Below, in pieces: positions 41,251 to 48,117 of a stretch of 49,826 bases of DNA. The position numbers were made by a program, and so were the translations under genes. This stretch comes from DASPSR01 sp035516175 (lineage in GTDB: Bacteria > Nitrospirota > UBA9217). Under the pieces are notes generated by a model. It had not been told where the DNA came from and made no database searches. It saw only the letters and a list, made by a program, of their open reading frames with translations. Positions within the stretch are counted from its first letter, which is position 1, and each line of letters opens with the position of its first letter. The stretch is from positions 1 through 49,826 of the forward strand of contig DATJAO010000044.1 in the NCBI GenBank assembly GCA_035516175.1, written 5' to 3'.

Positions 41251-42291
41251 ATGATCGCAATGCACATATTAAATAAAAACCACCTTTCGTTCTGGCTCCG
41301 GAGGCTTAAGACGACCCATGAGCTGATCGCACCTATGCGGGACATATCGGGCGACATCGTGCTGACCGAGCTGTCGCGCATGCACGAGACGGCGCTTGAT
41401 GGGCCGGCGCTCATGCCCTCGCCCAAGGAGTTCCTGCTGCCGCAGATGGAGCAGCTGTTCTGCTATTCCGATGAAGGAATCGAAGAGGCTTTCAACAGGA
41501 TGCCGCGCGTCCTCTTCGGCATCAGGCCCTGCGACCTCTCGGCCATTAGGATACTCGACCTCTTCTATCTGGGGAAAAACAAGGACGTCTACTACAAAAC
41601 ACGGCGTACCGGGACCGTGCTCGTCTCCATTGCCTGCAACCAGCCTGATCCCACTTGCTTCTGCCTCGGCCTCGGCACCGGGCCTTTTTTAAAATCTGGC
41701 TTTGACCTCCAGTTCACTGATCTCGGTGATCGTTTCCTGGTCGAGACAGGATCAGAGACCGGCACGGCGCTGGTCTCGGATTTTCCACATATCTTTACTC
41801 AGCCAGCTCCGCCGGACATGGAAGATCTCTACGAAGCACGTCTCGCGTCACAAAGCCGCTTTGAAAAGCGGGTCAACCTTGAGCAGGTGCGCAAGCGCAT
41901 CCAGGCAGGCGCCGTAAGCGACTCCTTCTGGGAATCAGTGGCTGTGCGCTGTTTTGAGTGTGGCGGCTGCGTATACAACTGCCCTGTCTGCACCTGTTTC
42001 AATGTCATCGACCGGCCGGTTGCGCCGGATTCGGGAAAGCGCATCAGGATTTGGGACACCTGCATGTTCAAGGGCTTTACGCGCATGGCTGGCGGCGTGC
42101 TACCGGCGGAGGCAAAGATCAACCGCACCAAGCGATGGTTCCATCACAAGCTCATGCACTGGCCCACCCAGTTCGGAGCCTTCGGGTGCGTAGGCTGCGG
42201 ACGCTGCGCAATTTCGTGTCCGGGGAAAATTGACATGGCGACCGTAGCACTCAGGATCAAGGGGTCTGACCAGGCGGAAGAGAGCTCATAA
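41251..42291 (+). CDS. 4Fe-4S dicluster subunit, sulfhydrogenase/AsrA (HydB)-like
   Basis: A 346-aa electron-transfer subunit of the HydB/AsrA family, found beside NAD(P)-linked hydrogenases, sulfite reductases and some formate dehydrogenases. The N-terminal domain has FGIRPCDLSAIRILDLFYLG and SIACNQPDPTCFC, the family's cysteine features. Two [4Fe-4S] motifs lie near the C-terminus: CFECGGCVYNCPVCTC and CVGCGRCAISCP. It should pass electrons between FdhA and the flavin subunit downstream. The start may be ATG 41251 or 41260; neither has a clear ribosome-binding site. It lies 81 bp after fdhA. Confidence 0.85.
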   Translation: MIAMHILNKNHLSFWLRRLKTTHELIAPMRDISGDIVLTELSRMHETALDGPALMPSPKEFLLPQMEQLFCYSDEGIEEAFNRMPRVLFGIRPCDLSAIRILDLFYLGKNKDVYYKTRRTGTVLVSIACNQPDPTCFCLGLGTGPFLKSGFDLQFTDLGDRFLVETGSETGTALVSDFPHIFTQPAPPDMEDLYEARLASQSRFEKRVNLEQVRKRIQAGAVSDSFWESVAVRCFECGGCVYNCPVCTCFNVIDRPVAPDSGKRIRIWDTCMFKGFTRMAGGVLPAEAKINRTKRWFHHKLMHWPTQFGAFGCVGCGRCAISCPGKIDMATVALRIKGSDQAEESS

Positions 42292-42537
42292 AAACTCTTT
42301 CATTGCAGAGGCCGCGGAGAAAAATTAGGAACTACTCACCAGGCCAATCGCTGAGAGCAGGCGCATAAAAAAGCGCGCGTGGCATCAACTAAAAAAGTCA
42401 CTTCTGCCTATACGGCGCGTGCGAAGCGATAGCGCTGAGGGGAACTTTGCGCGAATGTTGTCAACAAAACTGCGCAAACTGGCGCGTATTGCTACGGAGC
42501 GAAGTGGCTGACCTGAGTATTTACAAAGCGAGAAATT
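42292..42537. other. Structured gap inside the formate dehydrogenase unit
   Basis: No gene is seen in these 246 bp. TTTGCGC and GCGCAAA (about 42444-42480) form an inverted repeat around GTTGTCAAC. Outside them CACTTC...CGCG and CGCG...GAAGTG give a larger imperfect palindrome (about 42400-42510). It resembles an inserted palindromic element or an intercistronic RNA structure. Confidence 0.45.
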
Positions 42538-43377
42538 ATGCCGATTAAAAACATTTATCTGCCGTTCAAAACGTCAATTCGTGACGTGCAAGAGATCGCG
42601 AAGAATGTGAAGTTGTTTTCCATCATCATTCCCGACGATTTCACCTATCAAGCCGGCCAGTTCGTCATGGTCTCCATGCTCGGTGCTGGAGAGGTACCCA
42701 TTTCGATCACCTCTACACCGGGCGTGAGTAAAGACCTCGAGATCTGTGTGCGCACCGCAGGTCATGTCTCAGCGGCATTGAACGGACTCAACACCGGGGA
42801 CTGCATATGGGTACGCGGCCCCTATGGCCGGCCCTTCCCGGTCAATGGTCATCAGGACACGCTGTTCGTCTGCGGCGGCATCGGGATTGTGCCCCTGCGG
42901 CCGCTCATCAATCATATGATCAACAAACAGGCGGCGTCAGGCGGGAAGGGGGCCGTGACGGTCATGTACGGTTCACGAAATCCCTCGGAAGTCCTGTTCA
43001 TGGATGAAGTCGATACCTGGATGAAACGGGGGGCCAACGTCGTTTTGACCGTGGATACGTGCAATATCGAGAGCTGGAAAGGGTGTACGGGAGTTGTCAC
43101 GGAGCACTTTGGCATGGCAAAAGTTGATTTCAAAAGCACCACGGCCTACATCTGCGGCCCCCACGTCATGATCCAGGCGGCGATGCGCGATCTATCGCTC
43201 ATGGGCATGCCTGATGATCACATCATCACGACGCTCGAAGCACACATGAAATGCGGTGTGGGAAAGTGCGGGCACTGCTATTGCGGGGGAAAGCTCATCT
43301 GCGAGGACGGGCCGATATTTACACTCGAGGAGATCAAAAAATATAACATCAAACCGGGGAGGGACAGTCTCGGATAA
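42538..43377 (+). CDS. FAD/NAD(P)-binding oxidoreductase subunit, HydG/AsrB-like
   Basis: A 279-aa ferredoxin-NADP reductase-type protein. The FAD domain has FTYQAGQFVMVSMLGAGEVPISI, the NAD(P) domain has FVCGGIGIVPLRPLINHMI and YGSRNPSEVLFMDEV, and the C-terminus carries a [2Fe-2S] site MKCGVGKCGHCYCGG. This layout equals the gamma subunit of sulfhydrogenase and the AsrB subunit, which exchange electrons with NAD(P)H. With FdhA and the dicluster subunit it suggests a soluble formate:NAD(P) oxidoreductase. GCGAGAA is a weak ribosome-binding site. It converges with the zinc-ribbon gene. Confidence 0.9.
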   Translation: MPIKNIYLPFKTSIRDVQEIAKNVKLFSIIIPDDFTYQAGQFVMVSMLGAGEVPISITSTPGVSKDLEICVRTAGHVSAALNGLNTGDCIWVRGPYGRPFPVNGHQDTLFVCGGIGIVPLRPLINHMINKQAASGGKGAVTVMYGSRNPSEVLFMDEVDTWMKRGANVVLTVDTCNIESWKGCTGVVTEHFGMAKVDFKSTTAYICGPHVMIQAAMRDLSLMGMPDDHIITTLEAHMKCGVGKCGHCYCGGKLICEDGPIFTLEEIKKYNIKPGRDSLG

Positions 43378-43391
43378 AGGCTGCCTCCCGG
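43354..43391. terminator. Possible bidirectional hairpin at the end of the formate dehydrogenase unit
   Basis: CCGGGGAGG (43354-43362) pairs with CCTCCCGG (43384-43391) with one bulged G, and CAG (43365-43367) with CTG (43381-43383). It spans the stop codon and lacks a T-tract, so efficiency is doubtful. Confidence 0.4.
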
Positions 43392-43398
43392 CTTGGTT

Positions 43399-43701
43399 CT
43401 ATTCATCGGGATAAGGATTGCCGGGCTTGCCGTACCTCGAAAGGTAGTCGTGGCTGAATGCCGGAATAACGCCTGCATCTCCGTTCTGGGGATGGATCAT
43501 AAAACGATACGAAACCAGTTGGCCATAGCCCTCCATCATGTGTTTCCAGCCCTTTTTGAACAGCGTGCATTCGTTATTGTAGCACACCCAGAGATAGGGT
43601 GAATCCCAGTCTAGGTGGCGCGAGTCCATTTGTTCCATTTCTGCTTTGCAATGCGGACAGGTCGGAGCTTCCGTAACCTTCCAGTCTTTCGTATCCATCA
43701 T
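43399..43701 (-). CDS. Small zinc-ribbon protein (ogr/Delta-like)
   Basis: A 100-aa cytoplasmic protein. It resembles a family common in Desulfobacterota and Nitrospirota that opens with WKVTEAPTCPHCKAEME and continues SPYLWVCYNNECTLFKKGWKHMMEGYG. The cysteines CPHC and CYNNEC probably bind one zinc. Function unknown. ATG 43701 (or the adjacent one at 43698) has GGAGG 5 nt upstream. Confidence 0.75.
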   Translation of the reverse strand: MMDTKDWKVTEAPTCPHCKAEMEQMDSRHLDWDSPYLWVCYNNECTLFKKGWKHMMEGYGQLVSYRFMIHPQNGDAGVIPAFSHDYLSRYGKPGNPYPDE

Positions 43702-43768
43702 GACAACCTCCATAAAACAACGACATATTATAAGTCATCTGAGGTATGTTTGCAACAGAAAATCATGT

Positions 43769-44341
43769 TCAATAGTTTACGGTCCAGAGCTCAAAATAGC
43801 TCTTGGGATGCAGGCACGTAGGACACAGCTCCGGTGCGTCCGTACCTTCGTGATGATAGCCGCAGTTCCGGCAGATCCAGGTCGCGGGTGCATCCTTTTT
43901 AAATACCTTCCCCTTGGTCACATTTTCCAGTAGCTTCCGATACCGCTTTTCATGCTCTACTTCCACTTTAGCGATAAAGCGGAATGCGGCTGCCACATCG
44001 GGGAAGCCTTCCTGCTGCGCAATATCCGCGGCTCCGGGGTAGAGCTTCGTCCACTCCTCGTTTTCCCCCTCTGCGGCCGAAAGAAGGTTCGCGGCCGTGG
44101 TGCCGATGCGCCCCGCCGGAAAGGTCGCCGTGAATTCCGCCATGCCTCCTTCAAGGAATTTGAAGAACCGCTTGGCATGCTCCTTTTCATTCTCCGCGGT
44201 CTCGAGAAAGAGAGCCGCTATCTGCTCGAAGCCTTCTTTCTTCGCCGCGCTCGCGAAATATGTGTACCGATTCCTCGCCTGGGACTCTCCGGCAAAAGCC
44301 GCGAGCAGGCGCTTCTCAGTCCTGGTTCCCTTGATTTTCAT
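43769..44341 (-). CDS. rbr: Rubrerythrin
   Basis: A 190-aa peroxide-scavenging protein with an N-terminal ferritin-like diiron domain (FAGESQARNRYTYFASAAKKEG, ETAENEKEHAKRF, VEVEHEKRYRKLL) and a C-terminal rubredoxin domain (ICRNCGYHHEGTDAPELCPTC). Full-length; all Glu/His and Cys ligands that I can see are kept. It protects anaerobes from hydrogen peroxide with electrons from a rubredoxin or NADH system. GGAGG precedes the ATG by 5 nt. Confidence 0.96.
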   Translation of the reverse strand: MKIKGTRTEKRLLAAFAGESQARNRYTYFASAAKKEGFEQIAALFLETAENEKEHAKRFFKFLEGGMAEFTATFPAGRIGTTAANLLSAAEGENEEWTKLYPGAADIAQQEGFPDVAAAFRFIAKVEVEHEKRYRKLLENVTKGKVFKKDAPATWICRNCGYHHEGTDAPELCPTCLHPKSYFELWTVNY

Positions 44342-44406
44342 AATGACCTCCTCTCGATATATACCGCTTGTAGGACCGACACTTTGCGAGCTTGTCAGCT
44401 TCTCCC

Positions 44407-45534
44407 CTACCGCATCCTTCTTGCCATCTCCATCCTGGCAACAAAGATGTCCGCCCGGGCGAGCAGGCAGAAACTGAACCGTTCTTTGAGTTTCTGAAGC
44501 ATAGGCCGCTTTTTCCAGTCCTCGAAATCGATGCGTACGGATCTTTTCAAATCGTCCTCAAAGTCAGCACGCGCCTTGGCTGCTAGCAGGGTATCGGTGA
44601 CGACCGCCACGAGCTCGTAGTTTATCTTTCCGCTCCGGATGTCGAGGTTCGCGGAGCCGGCAATCACGGTATCGTCGGCGATCGCAAGCTTGGCATGCAT
44701 CATCGTCGGCGTGTATTCCCAAACCTCTGCCCCTGCCCGCATCAACCTGCCGTAGAGGCCCCTTGCGGCCCAGCGCGCCACCGGCACATCGGTTTTCATC
44801 GGAAATAGAAAACGGACGCGCACTCCGCGCTTGACCGCCCGCTTGAACGCCCGCATCAGCCTGCCGTGCGGGTAAAAATAGCTCATGGCGAGATCTATGC
44901 TCTTCTCCGCGTTGTGAATTACCTGCTGGTAAGCCCGGCGCACCGGCCGCATAGGGTTCTCCGGCCCGCTCTCGAGAAACTGCACCCCTGCTCCGACAAT
45001 GCATCGCCTGCCATGGTCGCGGCGGATCCGGAGCATCAGTCTGCGGAGCGGCGAATCTGCCAGTCTCCACATCTTCATAAAAGAGCGACGGAGCCGTGCG
45101 GCGTCCGGGCCCAAAATCTCGAGAGTATTATCTCTCCAGGGCTCTGCCTCTCCGGATCCGAGAAAATACTCGTCTGCGATGTTCATGCCGCCTACATAAG
45201 CGATGCAGTCATCGATGAGCAGCAGTTTTCGATGGTCGCGGAACGGAAACAGTCCCTTCGAAAAAGGCCAGAACCGGCGAACCGTGCCGCCGGCAATGCA
45301 GAGGTCATCCCAAAAGGCGTCCGGCAAGTTCCGCGAGCCCCATCCATCCACCAGAACCATGACACGGATCCCCCGCCGGGCAGCGTTTACGAGATGTGTC
45401 CGGAACTCTCTGCCCGTATCATCGTTAGCAAAGATATACATCTCAAAGGCGATGCTTGATGTGGCGCGGTCAACAGCCCCGAACATTGCGGGAAAGGCTT
45501 CGATACCATTTTTCAGCAAATGAATGGTGGTCAT
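44407..45534 (-). CDS. Phospholipase D-family cardiolipin synthase-like enzyme
   Basis: A 375-aa protein with the two HKD motifs of the phospholipase D superfamily: DHRKLLLIDDCIAYVGGMNIADEY and MMHAKLAIADDTVIAGSANLDIRS. There is no N-terminal membrane anchor, so it resembles ClsB-type cardiolipin synthases, which condense phosphatidylglycerol with another phospholipid. Two in-frame starts are possible; I prefer MTTIHLLKNG at 45534. No ribosome-binding site is obvious. Specific substrate is inference from the family. Confidence 0.85.
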   Translation of the reverse strand: MTTIHLLKNGIEAFPAMFGAVDRATSSIAFEMYIFANDDTGREFRTHLVNAARRGIRVMVLVDGWGSRNLPDAFWDDLCIAGGTVRRFWPFSKGLFPFRDHRKLLLIDDCIAYVGGMNIADEYFLGSGEAEPWRDNTLEILGPDAARLRRSFMKMWRLADSPLRRLMLRIRRDHGRRCIVGAGVQFLESGPENPMRPVRRAYQQVIHNAEKSIDLAMSYFYPHGRLMRAFKRAVKRGVRVRFLFPMKTDVPVARWAARGLYGRLMRAGAEVWEYTPTMMHAKLAIADDTVIAGSANLDIRSGKINYELVAVVTDTLLAAKARADFEDDLKRSVRIDFEDWKKRPMLQKLKERFSFCLLARADIFVARMEMARRMR

Positions 45535-45628
45535 GGAACAAATCAAAGTGCAAAATGATGTAAAAAAAAGATAAGCTAAAACGTCTTTATTTTAAATTTC
45601 ACGCTTTACATCGTGCATTCATGCTACG

Positions 45629-46102
45629 CTATGCATTCGCGAACGTGTAATCCACCTTCACCTTCATGTCTTTCCTGAGCGAATGATATACCGAGCAATA
45701 CTTCTCCTGCGAGAGGGAGATGGCCCGCTCGATCTTCTTGGCCGTCAGTCCCGAGCCGGTCACATTGATGATCATTTCGATGGAAGTATAGTACTGTGGC
45801 GGTGTGGGGTTTCTCTCGCCTACGATATCCATCTTGTACGATTTTATCTCGCATTTCATTTTTTTTAGGAACGACACCATATCGATCCCCATGCATCCCG
45901 CCACGCTCAAAAGGAGCGTCTCCGTCGGAGAGCAGCCCCACTGCTGCTGCGCATCGTACTCGACCTCGTACCCCCGGTTCGTGCGGCCGATGAAGATCAA
46001 TTCCTTGTCCCACGTGAGGGTCGCCTTGTTCACCTGAGAGATCTTCGACTTATACGCGTCGAGCTTTTCTGCTAATTCCTTAATTTCTTTTTCCTCAGAC
46101 AT
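45629..46102 (-). CDS. OsmC-family protein
   Basis: A 157-aa OsmC/Ohr-superfamily protein. A charged N-terminal segment (EEKEIKELAEKLDAYKSKISQV) is followed by FIGRTNRGYEVEYDAQQQWGCSPTETLLLSVAGCMGIDMVSFL with one family cysteine, and SQEKYCSVYHSL holds the second. Relatives reduce organic hydroperoxides; members of the YhfA-like branch have unclear function. AAGGAG is 6 nt before ATG 46102, which selects this start. Together with rubrerythrin it suggests peroxide defence in this part of the window. Confidence 0.88.
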   Translation of the reverse strand: MSEEKEIKELAEKLDAYKSKISQVNKATLTWDKELIFIGRTNRGYEVEYDAQQQWGCSPTETLLLSVAGCMGIDMVSFLKKMKCEIKSYKMDIVGERNPTPPQYYTSIEMIINVTGSGLTAKKIERAISLSQEKYCSVYHSLRKDMKVKVDYTFANA

Positions 46103-46194
46103 GCGTTGCTCCTTAAAGATAAATTTCACATACCAATATCTAAAGTTCCGATAAGGCTAAAGACAGATGGAGAATACCCGCTCCGCTTTTTAAA

Positions 46195-46536
46195 TTATTT
46201 GGAATGAGGGCGCTGCTCTTTGAGCTTTTCCGTGAGATGCCCTTTTGCCTCTTCCTCTTGCCCGGCCTCAACTTTGAGAACATATGTCTTGATGGCCGCG
46301 GGCTCCATGCCGAGGGAAAAGGAATCATAGGTAGCGCGTATCCCTCTCGAACCGAGATAGGCCACAAGGTTCAACATGAGGGAATCGTCATATCCTGAAC
46401 CCGTATCGCCGCGCAACACTTCAACGTAATCAATATCTTCTGCAGAGGCAGGCTCGTCCGGAGATCCTTGCTTCCAGACATCGCCGTATTCCCAACCGTC
46501 TTCATCGGCATTTTCGTTCTTACGTTTCATCGCCAC
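46195..46536 (-). CDS. DUF2007-like small protein
   Basis: A 113-aa cytoplasmic protein with an acidic N-terminus (KRKNENADEDGWEYGDVW). The rest, DYVEVLRGDTGSGYDDSLMLNLVAYLGSRGIRATYDSF followed by KTYVLKVEAGQEEEAKGHL, looks like the DUF2007 putative signal-transducing fold. Function is unknown. The GTG at 46536 is 5 nt beyond the -10 box TAATAT, and the ATG at 46530 is 11 nt beyond, so the transcript probably begins at or next to the start codon. No Shine-Dalgarno sequence exists. Confidence 0.6.
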   Translation of the reverse strand: MAMKRKNENADEDGWEYGDVWKQGSPDEPASAEDIDYVEVLRGDTGSGYDDSLMLNLVAYLGSRGIRATYDSFSLGMEPAAIKTYVLKVEAGQEEEAKGHLTEKLKEQRPHSK

Positions 46537-46541
46537 ATTGA

Positions 46542-46570
46542 ATATTAATTGAGAGACTGGACACTGTCAA
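46542..46570 (-). promoter_or_regulatory. Promoter of the DUF2007-like gene, predicted leaderless
   Basis: Minus strand TTGACA (46565-46570), a 17-bp spacer and TAATAT (46542-46547). The GTG start is 5 nt beyond the -10 box. Confidence 0.75.
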
Positions 46571-46606
46571 TTAAAAAATCCTGACAGGAACGCTGCAATA
46601 GCGTAA

Positions 46607-46635
46607 TTGACAAGCGTGCGGAAGTTGGATATCAT
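46607..46635 (+). promoter_or_regulatory. Promoter of the small membrane protein gene, predicted leaderless
   Basis: TTGACA (46607-46612), a 17-bp spacer and TATCAT (46630-46635), 6 nt before ATG 46642. It is divergent from the promoter at 46542-46570. Confidence 0.75.
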
Positions 46636-46641
46636 GGCTGC

Positions 46642-46836
46642 ATGATCGAGACGTTCTGTTTATTCTTCGGACTGGGCTTCAGTGTTCTCGTCTATTTCCA
46701 ATCAATAAGAACCGTAGATGTACCACCCTTAAAAAAGGCATTCTATTTCTTCTTTACTTTCATCGGGATAACCGGCACGATCTTCCTGTTCGGTATCCTC
46801 GTTGCCCATGCTCTCCGGAAACTGCATGTACTTTAA
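46642..46836 (+). CDS. Small membrane protein of unknown function
   Basis: A 64-aa protein of two hydrophobic segments (ETFCLFFGLGFSVLVYF and AFYFFFTFIGITGTIFLFGILVAHAL) joined by a short loop. I do not recognise the family. The perfect -35 box, ideal 17-bp spacer and ATG placed 6 nt after the -10 box support expression from a leaderless transcript. The DUF2007-like gene is divergent and 105 bp away. Confidence 0.6.
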   Translation: MIETFCLFFGLGFSVLVYFQSIRTVDVPPLKKAFYFFFTFIGITGTIFLFGILVAHALRKLHVL

Positions 46837-46873
46837 AGAGCCGCTCCGGCATTTTCTTCCTGTTTGACCGTTT

Positions 46874-47257
46874 TCAACCGATCTGCGCAAGGGCATCGCT
46901 CACCGCCTCGCGGACGCTGAGATGGCTGTCATGCAAACATGCCGTCAGTGCTTCCCGCGCTGACCGGTCCTTTATGATCCCGAGCACATAAGCGGCATCA
47001 CCACGTATGGTGGGGTTCTCATGCTTTAGCAGCCCGATGATCCCCGTCACGGCATTCCTCAATTCCGCCTTGTGCTCGCCGGACAGCTCTTCTACGAGCG
47101 CCGTTGCGCCGAGCCTCACCCGCATGCTCTCGTCACCCAGCATATCAGGAACAAACCGGTAGAGGGAGCGGTCCTGCCTGAACAGGGCGATAATATTGTC
47201 TAGAAAGCCCTTGCCCATATATTCAACGAGCATCTTTTTTATTTCGCTATCCTGCAT
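46874..47257 (-). CDS. HEAT-repeat protein
   Basis: A 127-aa all-helical protein. Repeats at about 45-85 and 75-125, such as MRVRLGATALVEELSGEHKAEL, NPTIRGDAAYVLGIIKD and HLSVREAVSDALAQIG, fit HEAT/PBS-lyase-type repeats with conserved Asp-Ala-Leu spacing. It lies 27 bp after atpD on the same strand and could be read as the last gene of the V/A-ATPase operon. It could also have its own transcript, because TATAAT lies at 47278-47283 on the minus strand. Role unknown, probably protein binding. Confidence 0.75.
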   Translation of the reverse strand: MQDSEIKKMLVEYMGKGFLDNIIALFRQDRSLYRFVPDMLGDESMRVRLGATALVEELSGEHKAELRNAVTGIIGLLKHENPTIRGDAAYVLGIIKDRSAREALTACLHDSHLSVREAVSDALAQIG

Positions 47258-47284
47258 GGAGTGAACGGGGTCGTTTCCATTATA

Positions 47285-47932
47285 TCACAGGGGGCGGTTG
47301 CCGGATTGCTCCTCAGCGGTCAGTATGCTCTTTACTCTCTTGAGACGATAGAACGCTTCCCGTTCCCGCTCGCCGATGTACTGTGCAATGGTCTTGATCT
47401 GGGTTTTCAGTCCCGGTAGCACCATCTCTTCGAGCACCTTGATCCGCCTCGTGGTGCGGAGGATCTCTTCTCCAAGTCTTTTTAACTTGCTTTCATACTG
47501 CGCTATTTGAAGCATGGATTCAAGCAGTTTTTCAAAAAGTGTGGTGCCCTCCTCGAGATGGGGCGTGGTAGAGAACTCATCATACCCGCGTTCGTCCGGG
47601 TCTCTGACTGGGGCATCATGGAAAGCGATATCCTTATAACGCAATCCCCAGATGCTCTTTTCGGTCACATCGATCTTGAATTCACGTTCTGTTGCGACAA
47701 CGATCGATTCTATACTGTCCCTCCCTTCGTGTCCGAGCGAGAGCGCAAGTTCGCGCAGCGCCTTGCCATATGCCTGCCTGATATCCTCCCGGGACCTGAG
47801 AAACGGCAGGGTGGCGGCAAGAAACTCCTTGATCAAGGCCTGTTTCCTGGCCTTGAGGATCCCGATGCTGTTTACCACCGATCGGGATTTTTCCTTGAGC
47901 AACAGGAGATTCGTTCGTGTAGGATGAATCAT
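47285..47932 (-). CDS. atpD: V/A-type ATP synthase subunit D
   Basis: A 215-aa central-stalk subunit, the rotor shaft that links the catalytic head to the membrane ring. It opens with PTRTNLLLLKEKSRSVVNSIGILKARKQALI, the long N-terminal coiled-coil helix of the family, and closes with IGEREREAFYRLKRVKSI, the C-terminal helix. The order A, B, (small gene), D is the normal V/A-type arrangement. ATG 47932 has a weak AAGG upstream. Confidence 0.88.
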   Translation of the reverse strand: MIHPTRTNLLLLKEKSRSVVNSIGILKARKQALIKEFLAATLPFLRSREDIRQAYGKALRELALSLGHEGRDSIESIVVATEREFKIDVTEKSIWGLRYKDIAFHDAPVRDPDERGYDEFSTTPHLEEGTTLFEKLLESMLQIAQYESKLKRLGEEILRTTRRIKVLEEMVLPGLKTQIKTIAQYIGEREREAFYRLKRVKSILTAEEQSGNRPL

Positions 47933-47955
47933 ATCATTGTGCCTTTAGTTCACGG

Positions 47956-48117
47956 CTATCTCCGGCCATGATCTCCTCGTTTCGGCAATGGCGACCCATG
48001 ACATGATGAGCACTGCGCCGAGGAGAACCGCCGTTTCAAGGACATTGTTGAGACAAGCAATACAAAAACGATCTTTAAAGAGAACCGTACCGCTGTTCCC
48101 GGATAACCCATAGTCAT
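47956..48117 (-). CDS. Possible small ORF inside the V/A-ATPase operon
   Basis: A 53-codon frame whose ATG (48117) overlaps the stop of atpB as ATGA, a classic translational-coupling arrangement. It reads MTMGYPGTAVRFSLKIVFVL, a possible membrane segment, then a basic tail with CSSCHG. A second frame over the same DNA, ending at TAA 47945, reads NVLETAVLLGAVLIMSWVAIAE, another possible helix without a good start. This may be one two-helix gene with a frame change, or unrelated. Neither version is recognised. Confidence 0.35.
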   Translation of the reverse strand: MTMGYPGTAVRFSLKIVFVLLVSTMSLKRRFSSAQCSSCHGSPLPKRGDHGRR

